A stretch of DNA of 64,000 nt from Rhodoferax ferrireducens T118 (GCF_000013605.1 NC_007908.1:3286001-3350000); one strand, 5' to 3'. Positions 1 to 9,333 are shown, numbered from the stretch's first letter. The notes: generated from the sequence alone by a model not told the origin. Translations and numbers: made by a program.

Positions 1-1039
1 CGCCTTTTTCGGCCCTGAGCCAGAATTTTTCATCTTTGATGACGTGCGCTGGAACACCGACATGTCGGGCACTTTCTTCAAGATCGACGAGTACGAAGCG
101 CCCTGGAATTCCGGCAAGAAGATCGAAGGCGGCAATCGCGGTCACCGCAATACCGTCAAGGGCGGCTACTTTCCAGTGCCCCCGGTGGACAGCACGCAAG
201 ACATGCGCGCCGAGATGTCCCTGATCCTCGAATCGCTGGGCATTCCGGTTGAAGTGTTCCACCACGAAGTGGCAGGCGCCGGTCAGAATGAACTGGGCAC
301 CAAGTTCAGCACGCTGGTGCAACGCGCCGACTGGACGCAAGTCCTGAAATACGTGGTGCAAAACGTGGCCAATGCCTATGGCAAAACCGCCACCTTCATG
401 CCCAAACCGATCGTCGGCGACAACGGCTCGGGCATGCACGTGCACCAGTCGATCTGGAAAGACGGCAAAAACCTGTTTGCCGGCGACGGCTATGCTGGTT
501 TGAGCGACTTTGCGCTGTACTACGTGGGCGGTATCATCAAGCACGCCCGCGCCTTGAACGCCATCACCAACCCCGGCACCAACAGCTACAAGCGTCTGGT
601 GCCCGGTTTTGAGGCCCCGGTGAAATTGGCTTATTCGGCCAAGAACCGCTCGGCCTCGATCCGCATTCCGTACGTGGCCAACCCCAAGGGCCGCCGCATC
701 GAGGCTCGGTTCCCCGATCCGCTGATGAATCCGTACCTTGGTTTTGCGGCCCTGATGATGGCCGGTCTGGACGGCGTGGAAAACAAAATCCATCCGGGCG
801 AAGCCGCCACCAAAGACCTGTACCACCTGCCACCAGAAGAAAACGCGAAGATTCCGACCGTCTGCCACAGCCTGGACCAGGCGCTGGACTGCCTGGACGC
901 TGACCGCAGCTTCCTGACCAAGGGCGGCGTCTTCACCGACAGTCTGCTCGATGCCTACATTGAACTCAAGATGGGCGAGGTCACGCGCTTGCGCATGGCC
1001 ACCCACCCGATCGAGTTCGACATGTACTATTCGCTGTAA
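1..1039 (+). CDS. glnA: Glutamine synthetase type I, C-terminal 345 residues (5'-truncated by window edge)
   Basis: Makes glutamine from glutamate, ammonia and ATP in the cytoplasm. The frame is open from base 2 and about 125 N-terminal residues lie outside the window. Visible GlnA motifs are FGPEPEFF at the left edge, NRGHRN, the [12 protein letters not shown]/metal segment, the [13 protein letters not shown] substrate loop and [19 protein letters not shown] carries the tyrosine that is adenylylated in GSI-beta enzymes, so the product is probably controlled by GlnE. A strong hairpin terminator follows and ntrB-ntrC lie just downstream, the usual nitrogen-regulon order. Confidence 0.97.
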   Translation, partial: AFFGPEPEFFIFDDVRWNTDMSGTFFKIDEYEAPWNSGKKIEGGNRGHRNTVKGGYFPVPPVDSTQDMRAEMSLILESLGIPVEVFHHEVAGAGQNELGTKFSTLVQRADWTQVLKYVVQNVANAYGKTATFMPKPIVGDNGSGMHVHQSIWKDGKNLFAGDGYAGLSDFALYYVGGIIKHARALNAITNPGTNSYKRLVPGFEAPVKLAYSAKNRSASIRIPYVANPKGRRIEARFPDPLMNPYLGFAALMMAGLDGVENKIHPGEAATKDLYHLPPEENAKIPTVCHSLDQALDCLDADRSFLTKGGVFTDSLLDAYIELKMGEVTRLRMATHPIEFDMYYSL

Positions 1040-1108
1040 ACCACGACAGAACCTTGCGGGACAGGGCGCAGCGAGCCAGCTCTGTCCTCAACTGACAAGG
1101 AATGTGGT

Positions 1109-1137
1109 AAAAAAGGACGGCATTTGCCGTCCTTTTT
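1109..1137 (+). terminator. Rho-independent terminator of glnA
   Basis: AAAAAGGACGG and CCGTCCTTTTT form an 11-bp perfect stem around a short loop and end in a T-run, about 70 nt after the glnA stop. It should separate glnA transcription from the downstream ntrBC genes. Confidence 0.85.
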
Positions 1138-1227
1138 CATTTGCGTGGATTGAACTTTCTTCACATCATGTGTAACTGACGCATACTGACAACTTCATCC
1201 ATGCATTTTTTCCAGCGTGGAAAATTT

Positions 1228-1743
1228 ATGAACCATGCTTTATTGATTTCCCTGGCGGCTTGCTTGTTGGTGGGCAACAGCTTTGCCCAGGAGCGAATTT
1301 ACCGCTGTGGCAACGAATACACCAACACCGTGCCCAGTGCCCAGACAAAAGGCTGCAAGCTCATGGAAGGCGGCAACGTGACCGTGGTGCAGGGCACCCG
1401 TCCCCATGCCGCCCAGCAGAAGCCGGCAGCGGCAGCGCCGCAAGCTGCGTCTGCGCCCGGGCAGCGGGTCGACGCCGCAGATCAGAAGTCGCGTGACTCG
1501 GATGCGCGCCAGATTCTCGAACTGGAGCTGAAGAAAGCCCAGGCGCGCCAGGAAGAGTTGCTGCGGGAATACAACAACGGCGAGCCGGAAAAGCAGGGCA
1601 GCGAGGCGCGCAATTACCAGAAATACCTGGACCGGGTGGCGGAACTCAAGGCCAGTCTGGCCCGCAACGAGAGCGACATGGCCGGCATTCGGCGTGAACT
1701 CGGGCGACTCGGCGTTCCGGCGGCGGCACCTGGGGCTAAGTAA
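1228..1743 (+). CDS. Small exported protein, DUF4124-like, unknown function
   Basis: A 171-residue protein with a clear Sec signal peptide (MNHALLISLAACLLVGNSFAQ), so probably periplasmic. After the signal comes an IYRCGNEYTN segment resembling DUF4124-type proteins. Next is an Ala/Pro/Gln-rich linker and then a charged helical C-terminal half (about residues 90-155) likely to form a coiled coil. An in-frame ATG at 1201 would add nine residues before the signal peptide, so 1228 is preferred. It lies between glnA and ntrB, only 5 nt before ntrB. Its role is unknown and assignment to DUF4124 is by eye. Confidence 0.75.
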   Translation: MNHALLISLAACLLVGNSFAQERIYRCGNEYTNTVPSAQTKGCKLMEGGNVTVVQGTRPHAAQQKPAAAAPQAASAPGQRVDAADQKSRDSDARQILELELKKAQARQEELLREYNNGEPEKQGSEARNYQKYLDRVAELKASLARNESDMAGIRRELGRLGVPAAAPGAK

Positions 1744-1748
1744 GTCGC

Positions 1749-2855
1749 TTGGACAAGCCCGATCACACCCCGACTGCCCCTGACGTCGCGTCCAGCGCCG
1801 CGGCGACGCTGCGCTTCCAGTCGTTTGACCTGCTGGCCACGCTGGTGGCAGTGGTGCACAGCAATGGCACCGTCCTCTTTGCCAATGCCGCGCTGGAGGA
1901 TGCGCGCGGCATGTCACGGCGCGCGATTGTGGGCTCATGCCTGTCCGACAGCTTTACGGAACCCGCCCGCCTCCAACAGGCCCTGCAAAGCGCGGATGAC
2001 AATGAATTTGCCGCCTTGCGCTATGACACCTGGCTCAAACGCTTGAACCACGAGCCACTGCCGGTGCACGTGATCGTGACCCGGACTGAAACAGAAGATG
2101 AAATTGTGGTCGAGTTGCTGCCACTGGAGCAACAAGCGCGTCAGGACCGGGAGGAACGCCTGGCTGAGCAGGCGCAGGCCAACAAAGAGTTGATTCGCAA
2201 TCTGGCGCACGAGATCAAGAACCCGCTGGGCGGTATTCGCGGCGCGGCGCAGTTGCTGGAGCTCGAAATGGACTCGGCAGAACTCACCGAATACACGCAG
2301 GTCATCATCCATGAGGCGGATCGTCTGCAAACACTGGTGGACCGGCTGCTGGCACCGCACCGGCGCCCGCATCTGGTGGGGGATGTCAACATCCACGAGG
2401 TCTGTGAACATGTGCGGCTGCTCCTGTCGGCCGAATTCCCCAAGGGCCTGCAGGTGGTGCGCGACTTTGACACCTCGATTCCCGAGTTTCGCGGTGACCG
2501 CGAGCAGCTTATTCAGACCGTACTCAACATTGCGCACAACGCCTGCCAGGCGCTGGCAGCGCAGATAGCGCAAGGCAGCGCCTGCCTGACTTTTCGCACG
2601 CGAATTGCGCGCCAGATCACTTTTGGTAAACAACGCTACCGGTTGGCACTGGAATTGCATGTGATTGACAACGGGCCTGGTGTACCAGACTCGATCAAAG
2701 ACCGCATTTTCTATCCGCTGGTGTCAGGGCGTGAAGGCGGTTCGGGGCTGGGACTGACATTGGCGCAAACCTTTGTCCAGCAACACCACGGCTTGATCGA
2801 GTGCGACAGTGTGCCGGGCTGCACGGATTTCAAGATATTGATTCCACTCCCTTAA
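1749..2855 (+). CDS. glnL: Nitrogen regulation sensor histidine kinase NtrB
   Basis: 368-residue cytoplasmic kinase/phosphatase that sets NtrC phosphorylation in response to PII. An N-terminal PAS-like domain (about 25-125) is followed by the H-box NLAHEIKNPL with phospho-acceptor His154. Then come the N-box NIAHNACQAL, the G1 box DNGPGVP and the G2 box GGSGLGL. It has no membrane segment, as expected for NtrB. The start is TTG, 5 nt after the preceding stop. ntrC follows 34 nt downstream. Confidence 0.95.
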   Translation: MDKPDHTPTAPDVASSAAATLRFQSFDLLATLVAVVHSNGTVLFANAALEDARGMSRRAIVGSCLSDSFTEPARLQQALQSADDNEFAALRYDTWLKRLNHEPLPVHVIVTRTETEDEIVVELLPLEQQARQDREERLAEQAQANKELIRNLAHEIKNPLGGIRGAAQLLELEMDSAELTEYTQVIIHEADRLQTLVDRLLAPHRRPHLVGDVNIHEVCEHVRLLLSAEFPKGLQVVRDFDTSIPEFRGDREQLIQTVLNIAHNACQALAAQIAQGSACLTFRTRIARQITFGKQRYRLALELHVIDNGPGVPDSIKDRIFYPLVSGREGGSGLGLTLAQTFVQQHHGLIECDSVPGCTDFKILIPLP

Positions 2856-2889
2856 CCGTTCTCGCCATTGACCTGAGGTAAGCCCACAT

Positions 2890-4452
2890 ATGAAGCCGAT
2901 TTGGATCGTAGATGATGACCAGTCCATCCGCTTCGTGCTGGAGAAGGCGCTGCTGCGAGAAGATTTGCCCACGCGCAGTTTCACCAGTTCGCGCGAGGTG
3001 CTGGCCGCGCTCAATGACTGCAACGACGACAACGCGCCACGCGTGTTGGTGAGTGACATTCGCATGCCGGGCGGCTCGGGTTTGGATCTACTGGAAAAAG
3101 TGAAGGAAAAATACCCTGCGCTGCCGGTGATCATCATGACCGCGTATTCCGATCTGGACAGCGCGGTATCGGCCTTTCAGGGCGGCGCGTTTGAATACCT
3201 GCCCAAGCCATTTGACCTGTCCAAGGCGGTGGAGCTGATTCGCCGCGCGGTAGAAGAAAGCCAGCGCGAAGAAGTGGCGCAAGAACTCACCTCCGACGCC
3301 CCCGAGATGCTGGGACAGGCGCCGGCCATGCAGGATGTGTTTCGCGCCATCGGCCGTTTGAGCCAGAGCAACGTCACGGTCATGATCACCGGTGAGTCTG
3401 GCTCGGGCAAAGAGCTGGTGGCGCGTGCGCTGCACAAGCACTCGCCACGCGCCAAGGGGCCGTTTGTGGCGATCAACACCGCGGCCATCCCCAAAGATTT
3501 GCTGGAATCCGAACTGTTCGGGCACGAGCGCGGCGCCTTCACCGGCGCGCAAGCCATGCGCCGGGGCCGCTTTGAGCAGGCCGATGGCGGCACGCTGTTT
3601 CTGGATGAAATCGGCGACATGCCGTTTGACCTGCAAACCCGTTTGTTGCGCGTCTTGAGCGACGGCCATTTTTACCGCGTGGGGGGCCACAGCGCCGTCA
3701 AGACCAATGTGCGCGTGATTGCCGCCACGCACCAAAACCTGGAGCAACGCGTCAAGGAGGGCGCCTTCCGGGAGGATCTGTTTCACCGGCTCAACGTCAT
3801 CCGCCTGCGCCTGCCGCCCTTGCGTGAGCGCAAGGAGGACATTGCCGTACTGACGCGCCACTTTTTGCAGCAAAGTGCCGCCCAGCTGGGTGTCGAGCCC
3901 AAGAGGATTTCAGAAGCGGCCCTGGTGTGGCTCGGCAACTTTGCCTTTCCGGGTAACGTGCGGCAGCTGGAAAACATCTGCCACTGGTTGACCGTGATGG
4001 CGCCAGCACAGGTGATCGAACCCAAGGACTTGCCGCCGGAAGTGGGGGTGATGGCAACTGGCCCCGGTGAGACGCCGGCCGCCATGCCCTCGCCCGCAAC
4101 CCTGATGATGTCTGCCCCGCAACCGCACCCACCCGAGTCATCGGTGGTAGCCGCCACCGCAGGCCCAGAGTCAATGCCCTCTTACGGATCGGCTGCCACG
4201 GCGCCACCGCAGCCTGGCAGCGCCGGTGAAGTGGTCGGGGCGGCCTGGGAGTTGGGGCTTGAAGCCGAGGCCCTTGCCTTGCTGGCAAGTGGTCGCAATG
4301 ATGTGTGGGACGCCCTGACGCACCGTTTTGAGGCGCGATTGATTCTGGCCGCACTGGCCGTCACCCGGGGCCGACGCATTGAGGCAGCCCAAAAGCTGGG
4401 CATCGGGCGCAACACCATCACGCGCAAGATTCAGGAGTTGGGTTTGGAGTAA
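2890..4452 (+). CDS. glnG: Nitrogen regulation response regulator NtrC (sigma-54 activator)
   Basis: 520-residue activator. The receiver domain (1-125) has phospho-acceptor Asp56 in VSDIRMPGG. The AAA+ domain (about 140-380) has Walker A GESGSGKE (168-175) and the sigma-54 contact loop GAFTGA (215-220). A Fis-type helix-turn-helix lies at the C-terminus (AAQKLGIGRNTITRKIQEL). Between the AAA+ and DNA-binding domains is a Pro/Ala/Ser-rich linker of roughly 60 residues, longer than in E. coli NtrC (about 470 residues). A Shine-Dalgarno-like TGAGGT precedes the ATG. It forms a two-component pair with NtrB. Confidence 0.96.
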   Translation: MKPIWIVDDDQSIRFVLEKALLREDLPTRSFTSSREVLAALNDCNDDNAPRVLVSDIRMPGGSGLDLLEKVKEKYPALPVIIMTAYSDLDSAVSAFQGGAFEYLPKPFDLSKAVELIRRAVEESQREEVAQELTSDAPEMLGQAPAMQDVFRAIGRLSQSNVTVMITGESGSGKELVARALHKHSPRAKGPFVAINTAAIPKDLLESELFGHERGAFTGAQAMRRGRFEQADGGTLFLDEIGDMPFDLQTRLLRVLSDGHFYRVGGHSAVKTNVRVIAATHQNLEQRVKEGAFREDLFHRLNVIRLRLPPLRERKEDIAVLTRHFLQQSAAQLGVEPKRISEAALVWLGNFAFPGNVRQLENICHWLTVMAPAQVIEPKDLPPEVGVMATGPGETPAAMPSPATLMMSAPQPHPPESSVVAATAGPESMPSYGSAATAPPQPGSAGEVVGAAWELGLEAEALALLASGRNDVWDALTHRFEARLILAALAVTRGRRIEAAQKLGIGRNTITRKIQELGLE

Positions 4453-4455
4453 ATC

Positions 4456-4506
4456 AGGCTCTAGCCCCCGACCAGCCTTAGCTAGCAGCTATTAAAATAA
4501 TAGAAA
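4456..4506 (-). repeat. Copy 1 of the ~50 bp palindrome-plus-tail repeat (intergenic)
   Basis: Read on the minus strand: a CTATTA/TAATAG stem, about 20 nt, then GGGGGCTAGAGCCT. It fills the gap between the convergent ntrC and xth genes and abuts the xth stop codon. Confidence 0.75.
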
Positions 4507-4507
4507 A

Positions 4508-5287
4508 CTAGACTTTGTTGGTGTCCGCCAGCGTCACCACCACCGGCGCGTGGTCGCTGGGGCGTTCATTCTTGCGCGGCGCCTTGTCAATCACACAAGC
4601 CGTCACCAGCGGTTTGAGTGCATCACTGACCAGAATGTGGTCGATGCGCAAGCCATGATTACGTCGAAAGGCGAAGTCGCGGTAGTCCCACCAGGAGTAG
4701 CTTTTCTCGGGCTGCGCGAACAGGCGGAAACTGTCATGCAGACCCAGCGCAATCAGGGCGCGCAGGTGGTAACGCTCCTCTTCGGTGCAATGAATCGTGT
4801 CTTTCAGGCCCACCGGGTCCCACACATCGGCATCGTCAAAGGTGATGTTGTAGTCACCCATCAGCACCAGTCTGGGGTGCGTCAGCAATTCGCCGCGGAC
4901 CCAGTCGCGCAAGCCCTTGAGCCAGGCCATTTTGTATTCAAACTTGTCGGAGCCCGGCTCCTGCCCATTGGGGAAATAGGCACCGATGACACGCACACCG
5001 TTGACCTCGGCACTGATTGAGCGCGCCATGTCGTCGGCAAAGCCGGGGACGTTGCGCACCACGTTGAGTGCCGGTTCCCGGCTGAGCAACGCGACGCCGT
5101 TGTAGGTCTTCTGGCCGAAGCATTCAGCGTGGTAACCGGCTTGCCTGAAAGCATCGACAGGAAACTTGTCGTCGGTCAGCTTGAGTTCTTGCAGCGCCAG
5201 CACATCGACCGGGTTGGCCTGGAGCCAGTCCAGCACCTGCGGCAAGCGCACGGTCAGCGAGTTCACGTTCCAGGTGGCGAATTTCAT
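4508..5287 (-). CDS. xth: Exodeoxyribonuclease III
   Basis: 259-residue AP endonuclease/3'-5' exonuclease for base-excision repair. ExoIII/APE motifs in order: MKFATWNVNSL with the metal-binding Asn, LALQELKL with the metal-binding Glu, GDYNITFDDADVWDP, and the C-terminal SDHAPVVV with the catalytic Asp-His pair. The frame is open 15 codons further upstream, but that stretch reads through the repeat at 5312-5360. The ATG at 5287 matches the conserved family start. It is last in a minus-strand run with the DUF4337-like gene, folA and thyA. Confidence 0.95.
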   Translation of the reverse strand: MKFATWNVNSLTVRLPQVLDWLQANPVDVLALQELKLTDDKFPVDAFRQAGYHAECFGQKTYNGVALLSREPALNVVRNVPGFADDMARSISAEVNGVRVIGAYFPNGQEPGSDKFEYKMAWLKGLRDWVRGELLTHPRLVLMGDYNITFDDADVWDPVGLKDTIHCTEEERYHLRALIALGLHDSFRLFAQPEKSYSWWDYRDFAFRRNHGLRIDHILVSDALKPLVTACVIDKAPRKNERPSDHAPVVVTLADTNKV

Positions 5288-5311
5288 CGTAAGAATCTTC
5301 CGAGTCAAACG

Positions 5312-5360
5312 GGGCTGCAGCCCCCATCCCATAAGCCTAATGGGCTATTAAATATGTAGC
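5312..5360 (-). repeat. Copy 2 of the ~50 bp repeat, supplying a stop codon
   Basis: On the minus strand: CTACATATTTAATAG, about 20 nt, then GGGGGCTGCAGCCCC. The TAA inside the palindrome is the stop codon of the DUF4337-like gene (stop at 5348). The tail lies 24 nt upstream of the xth start, so it sits in the xth leader. Confidence 0.75.
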
Positions 5361-5944
5361 GCAGCCAAAACGCCGACGATGATGCCGACGCCGCCCGCAG
5401 CAAACATGGCGTACTCCAGCCATTTTTTCTTGGTCAACAGGGAAATTGCCGCCAGTGCTATGCAGATCTGCAGCACCGTGGTGGACTGCGCCCAGCGGTG
5501 GTGCTGGTGCATCTGCTCGTCGCTCTGCTTCTCCCAGTGCATGGCGTCAAGCTCCATCTTGTCAGCCACAACCTTGATGTCGTTCTTTTCCTTCTCATAG
5601 CGGTCTATCTTGGCCTGGTAGCCGGACTTTTTATCCTCTGGCGCCAAATCACGCGCCAACTCGGCCAGTGACTGCTTGGTGCTCTTGGCCTGGAAGAAAT
5701 TCCACTGGTTGGAGGCTTCGGTTTTTCTGATGGCGGCGTTGTTTTTGTACAGGCCGGCATTGGCTTGCGTGGCACCACCCATGTAACCAAAAATCGCGCC
5801 GATCGTGGCGATGATGGCGGTGAACAATGCAATCTGGTTGATCATGCCGCTGTGCTCGCCATGCTCGCCACCGTGCTCGCCCGCTTGGGCGTGCTCCAGC
5901 TCGTGGTCGTGTGGGCCGTGCACGTGAAATCCATGTCCAGACAT
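5348..5944 (-). CDS. DUF4337-like membrane protein
   Basis: 198 residues. A His/Glu-rich N-terminus (about 1-33, with repeated HGGEHGEH-like segments) precedes a transmembrane helix (about 36-56). A long charged coiled-coil-like region follows (60-145), then two C-terminal transmembrane helices separated by KKK. This plan fits the DUF4337 family of unknown function; the His-rich tail might bind metal (inference). A good AGGAG precedes the ATG, which follows directly after the folA stop. The last codons and stop come from the repeat palindrome. Confidence 0.8.
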   Translation of the reverse strand: MSGHGFHVHGPHDHELEHAQAGEHGGEHGEHSGMINQIALFTAIIATIGAIFGYMGGATQANAGLYKNNAAIRKTEASNQWNFFQAKSTKQSLAELARDLAPEDKKSGYQAKIDRYEKEKNDIKVVADKMELDAMHWEKQSDEQMHQHHRWAQSTTVLQICIALAAISLLTKKKWLEYAMFAAGGVGIIVGVLAALHI

Positions 5945-6439
5945 TCAAACTCCTGTATTTCTGCAATAGGTGACAAAACTGAAACTCAATCCGGTGCTCG
6001 AAACCAGCCGCTCGCGCGCAGTCTCTCTCCACTGGGGGCCGAATTGTGGCGCAAAAGCGTCGCCTTCAAAATTGGCGTCAATTTCAGTGACCACCGCCGT
6101 GCTGGCCATGGGCAGCGCCTGCAGGTACAGCTCGGCGCCACCGATGACCCAGGCATGGCTGTCTGAAGGACACAGGGCGCATGCCTCGGCCAGCGAATGC
6201 GCCGTTAAGGCACCTGCTGCCTGCCAGTGCGGCTGGCGCGTTACCACGACGTTCAGGCGACCGGGCAGCGGCCGGAATTTGGGCGGCAAGGAATCCCAGG
6301 TCTTGCGCCCCATGATGACCGGCGAACCCAGTGTGGTGCGCTTGAAGTGAGCCAGGTCTTCGGGCAAATGCCAGGGCAGCTTGCCATTGAGACCAATGAC
6401 GCCGTTCGCAGAACGGGCAAAAATCAGGTGGAGTTTCAT
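5945..6439 (-). CDS. folA: Dihydrofolate reductase
   Basis: 164-residue enzyme that reduces dihydrofolate to tetrahydrofolate with NADPH. Motifs: GVIGLNGKLPWHLPEDLAHFK with the catalytic acidic residue in the LPEDL helix, VIMGRKTWDSLP and the NADPH-site VIGGAELYLQAL. It follows thyA directly and regenerates the dihydrofolate that ThyA produces. The stop codon abuts the ATG of the next gene. Confidence 0.97.
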   Translation of the reverse strand: MKLHLIFARSANGVIGLNGKLPWHLPEDLAHFKRTTLGSPVIMGRKTWDSLPPKFRPLPGRLNVVVTRQPHWQAAGALTAHSLAEACALCPSDSHAWVIGGAELYLQALPMASTAVVTEIDANFEGDAFAPQFGPQWRETARERLVSSTGLSFSFVTYCRNTGV

Positions 6440-7273
6440 TTAGACCGCCACCGGCGCCTTGATGGCGGGATGGCACTCGTAGCCGAGCACCTCGAAGTCT
6501 TCGTACGCGTAGTCGAAGATCGACGCCGGTTTGCGCTTGATGCTGAGCGTCGGATAGGCAAAGGGCGTGCGGCTCAGTTGCAGCGCCACCTGCTCGGCGT
6601 GGTTGCTGTAGACATGGCAGTCGCCCCCGGTCCAGATGAAGTCACCGACGTCCAGGTCGCACTGCTGCGCCACCATGTGGGTCAAAAGCGCGTAGCTGGC
6701 GATGTTGAACGGCACACCCAGAAAGATATCGGCGCTGCGCTGGTAAAGCTGGCAGCTCAATTTGCCTTTGCCGCCAGGGGTCTGCGCCGGCGCGACGTAA
6801 AACTGGAAAAAGGCGTGGCAAGGCATGAGTGCCATCTTGTCGAGCTCGGCCACGTTCCAGGCGCTGACGATGATGCGACGCGAATCGGGGTTGGTTTTGA
6901 GCGTCTTGATGGCTTCGGCTATCTGGTCGATATGGCCACCGTCGGGTGTCGGCCAACTGCGCCACTGCACGCCATAGACCGGGCCCAGATCACCGTCAGG
7001 GCGGGCCCATTCGTCCCAGATGGTGCAACCGCGCTCTTGCAGCCATTTCACATTCGAGTCGCCGCGCAAAAACCACAGCAATTCCAGCACGATGGCCTTG
7101 AGGAACACTTTTTTGGTGGTGACCAGCGGAAAGCCCTCGTTCAGGTCAAACCGCATCTGATAACCAAACACGCTGGTGGTGCCGGTGCCGGTGCGGTCAG
7201 CCTTGAAAACGCCGTGGGTGGACACGTGGCGCAGGAAGTCCTCGTATTGGGAGCGGATGGGGTGGCTTGACAT
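6440..7273 (-). CDS. thyA: Thymidylate synthase
   Basis: 277-residue enzyme converting dUMP to dTMP with methylene-tetrahydrofolate. Motifs: the N-terminal phosphate-binding RTGTGT, the nucleophile Cys in [23 protein letters not shown] and a C-terminus ending in AVKAPVAV-type residues. A TTG start five codons earlier is possible, but the ATG at 7273 just after the ccdB stop is preferred. It is adjacent to folA, completing the dTMP/folate cycle. Confidence 0.96.
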   Translation of the reverse strand: MSSHPIRSQYEDFLRHVSTHGVFKADRTGTGTTSVFGYQMRFDLNEGFPLVTTKKVFLKAIVLELLWFLRGDSNVKWLQERGCTIWDEWARPDGDLGPVYGVQWRSWPTPDGGHIDQIAEAIKTLKTNPDSRRIIVSAWNVAELDKMALMPCHAFFQFYVAPAQTPGGKGKLSCQLYQRSADIFLGVPFNIASYALLTHMVAQQCDLDVGDFIWTGGDCHVYSNHAEQVALQLSRTPFAYPTLSIKRKPASIFDYAYEDFEVLGYECHPAIKAPVAV

Positions 7274-7274
7274 G

Positions 7275-7589
7275 TCAATAAGAACCAAAAAGGGTGTCCA
7301 GTGCGACGACGATGTCGTCGCGGTGAGTCAACAGACTGGCCACGGGTTGTTTCAAACCCGCTGCCGGGAATGCGGCCAATGCTGCGCTATCCAGCACCAC
7401 GTCCTCGCCGGCGATATCAAAGAGCGGATTCAAATCGCGCATGCGCGGGCCAAAAGCGGCTGCATGACGCAGTGGAATCACCACGCGGCTCGCAACCCGG
7501 TCGATGAAGTTGTTTTGCACGTCCAGCAAATAGGGTGTGAGCTTTCGCAGCGCAGTGTCCGGGTGGCGATAAACGTCAAAACGTGCCAT
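7275..7589 (-). CDS. ccdB: CcdB-family toxin of a type II toxin-antitoxin system
   Basis: 104 residues ([10 protein letters not shown]...), matching CcdB gyrase toxins in length and pattern. Features are [43 protein letters not shown], and a C-terminal [16 protein letters not shown] resembling the HRENDIKNAINLMF end of plasmid CcdB, which contacts GyrA. A TTG start five codons upstream overlaps the ccdA stop; the ATG at 7589 gives the family's usual N-terminus. It lies between its antitoxin and thyA. Toxicity is inferred from the family. Confidence 0.88.
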   Translation of the reverse strand: MARFDVYRHPDTALRKLTPYLLDVQNNFIDRVASRVVIPLRHAAAFGPRMRDLNPLFDIAGEDVVLDSAALAAFPAAGLKQPVASLLTHRDDIVVALDTLFGSY

Positions 7590-7600
7590 CTGGTGCTTCT

Positions 7601-7840
7601 TCAAAAGGACCGGTACTTGGCCAGCGGCAGGCCTTCACTATCAATGCGGGCGTTGTAGTGATCGATCGCCACCTGATTGTCTTCATTCCATTTTTCCCAG
7701 TAGCGGCGATTGACTTCTTCACCAAGCAAGGCATCCACGGTTTTGGACAGGTTCATGCCAAGTGCTTTGGCCTTGTCAATCGTGTCGGCGGTGATGGACA
7801 GATTGACCGGGCGTTTGGGAGCCTGAACAGCAGTGCGCAT
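7601..7840 (-). CDS. ccdA: CcdA-family antitoxin
   Basis: 79 residues. The N-terminal half (KRPVNLSITADTIDKAKALGMNLSK) fits a ribbon-helix-helix DNA-binding domain. The C-terminal half (EKWNEDNQVAIDHYNARID then GLPLAKYRSF) is the CcdA segment that wraps CcdB. A strong AAGGAGAG precedes the ATG. The promoter region carries a perfect 11-bp inverted repeat, a probable autoregulatory operator. Confidence 0.9.
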   Translation of the reverse strand: MRTAVQAPKRPVNLSITADTIDKAKALGMNLSKTVDALLGEEVNRRYWEKWNEDNQVAIDHYNARIDSEGLPLAKYRSF

Positions 7841-7866
7841 AGAACTCTCCTTGCTGAATGTGCATT

Positions 7867-7896
7867 ATTTATGCGCACTATAGCATGCGCATAAAT
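7867..7896 (-). promoter_or_regulatory. Palindromic operator/promoter of ccdAB
   Basis: ATTTATGCGCA and its exact reverse complement are separated by 8 nt. The spacer contains a TATAGT-like -10 on the minus strand. It lies 27 nt upstream of the ccdA ATG, where CcdA-CcdB complexes repress their own operon in known systems. Function here is inferred from position. Confidence 0.7.
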
Positions 7897-7899
7897 GAC

Positions 7900-9333
7900 T
7901 TAAACACGCACCACCCGCCCCGGGTTCATCAGATTCCGCGGGTCCAGCGCCCGCTTGATGGCGCGCATCAGGCCCAAGGCGACGGGGGACTTGTAATGCG
8001 CCAGATGATCGACTTTCAGGCTGCCTACGCCATGTTCGGCCGAGATGGAGCCGCCAAAAGCTTGCACCGAGTCAAACACGAGGGTATTGACCCGCGCCTC
8101 ATGGTCACGCAAAAAATCTGCCGCATCCGCCCCTTCGGGCGCCTGCACGTTGTAGTGCAGATTGCCGTCACCCAGATGGCCAAAGTTGACCAGTCGCACA
8201 CCAGGAAGGGCTTGCTGTAAGAGCGCGTCAGTGGCGCGCACAAAGTCGGGAATGCTGGAGACCGGCACCGAGATGTCGTGCTTGATGTTGAGCCCCTCCA
8301 GCGCTTGCGCCAGCGGGATGCTTTCACGTACATGCCACAGTTGTTTCGCCTGCGCCAGGGTCTCGCTCACCACCGCATCCGTGACGCAGCCCTGGTCGAG
8401 CGCGGTTTCCAGCAGGTGCTCGAACTGCGTGTGCGCGTGCAACTCGGACTCCTGATCCGAGTTCTCCAGCAACACGCAAAACGGCGCATCCAGATGCAGC
8501 GGCACCCGCAACTGCGCAAAGTGTTTGGCGACCAGACTCAAGGCGAATTGCCCCATCGCCTCAAAGCCCGTCAAGCCCGCGCCCAGGTGCCGATGTGCCA
8601 GCCCCAACAAGGTGACGGCCGCCTCCAGCGACGGCACGGCGGCCCACGCCGTGAGCCGGGCGGCGGGCAGCGGATACAGCTTCAGGGTGGCGGCGGTGAT
8701 GATGCCCAGCGTGCCCTCCGACCCTATGAAAAGGTCGCGCAGGTCGTAGCCGGTGTTGTCTTTGCGCAAGCCCGAGAGGCCATGCCACACCTCGCCCTGC
8801 GCGGTGACAACTTCCAGCCCCAGACACAGGTCGCGTGTGTTGCCGTAGCGAACCACCTGGGTGCCACCCGCGTTGGTGCCCAGGTTGCCGCCAATGGTGC
8901 AGGTGCCTTCGGCAGCCAGGCTCAGCGGAAACAGCAAATTCGCTTCCTCGGCGCGCTCCTGCAGGTTTTGCAGAATGCAGCCCGCCTCGACGGTCATGGT
9001 CAAGTTGTCGGCATCCAGACCGCGCACCGTGTTCATGCGTTGCAGGCTCAGCACAATCTGGCGACCGGACTCGTCGGGTGTGCTGCCGACCGCCAGGCTG
9101 GTGTTGCCGCCCTGGGGCACGATGCTGACGCCGCTCGCCGGGTTCGCGCTCACATAGTCAGCACAGGTTTTGACCACCCGTGCCACCTCCTCGGTGCAAG
9201 CGGGCCGAACGACGGCCAGTGCTTTGCCGTGAGAGCGCTTGCGCCAGTCCTGCTCCCAGGCCGTCAGGTCGCCATCGGTGAAGACGTGGGCGTTTCCGAC
9301 GATGTGGCGAAGTTCATCCAGCAGGGTTTGCAT
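7900..9333 (-). CDS. FAD-linked 2-hydroxyacid dehydrogenase (D-2-hydroxyglutarate/D-lactate dehydrogenase type)
   Basis: 477-residue VAO-type flavoprotein. The FAD-binding PCMH domain is at about 35-215 (VPQGGNTSLAVGS, GGNLGTNAGGTQVVRYGN, FIGSEGTLGIITAATLKLYP). The C-terminal FAD-oxidase domain has the metal/substrate-binding FGHLGDGNLHYNV, ISAEHGVG and LMNPGRV. It probably oxidises a D-2-hydroxyacid, passing electrons to ETF or quinone; the exact substrate cannot be read from sequence. It follows the DUF2069 gene by 4 nt and ends at the edge of the ccdAB operator. Confidence 0.9.
   Translation of the reverse strand: MQTLLDELRHIVGNAHVFTDGDLTAWEQDWRKRSHGKALAVVRPACTEEVARVVKTCADYVSANPASGVSIVPQGGNTSLAVGSTPDESGRQIVLSLQRMNTVRGLDADNLTMTVEAGCILQNLQERAEEANLLFPLSLAAEGTCTIGGNLGTNAGGTQVVRYGNTRDLCLGLEVVTAQGEVWHGLSGLRKDNTGYDLRDLFIGSEGTLGIITAATLKLYPLPAARLTAWAAVPSLEAAVTLLGLAHRHLGAGLTGFEAMGQFALSLVAKHFAQLRVPLHLDAPFCVLLENSDQESELHAHTQFEHLLETALDQGCVTDAVVSETLAQAKQLWHVRESIPLAQALEGLNIKHDISVPVSSIPDFVRATDALLQQALPGVRLVNFGHLGDGNLHYNVQAPEGADAADFLRDHEARVNTLVFDSVQAFGGSISAEHGVGSLKVDHLAHYKSPVALGLMRAIKRALDPRNLMNPGRVVRV

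Noticed and set aside
6227..7270. 347-residue plus-strand frame across folA-thyA
   Set aside because: Antisense to two clearly identified enzymes; His/Val/Gln-rich, typical of a shadow.
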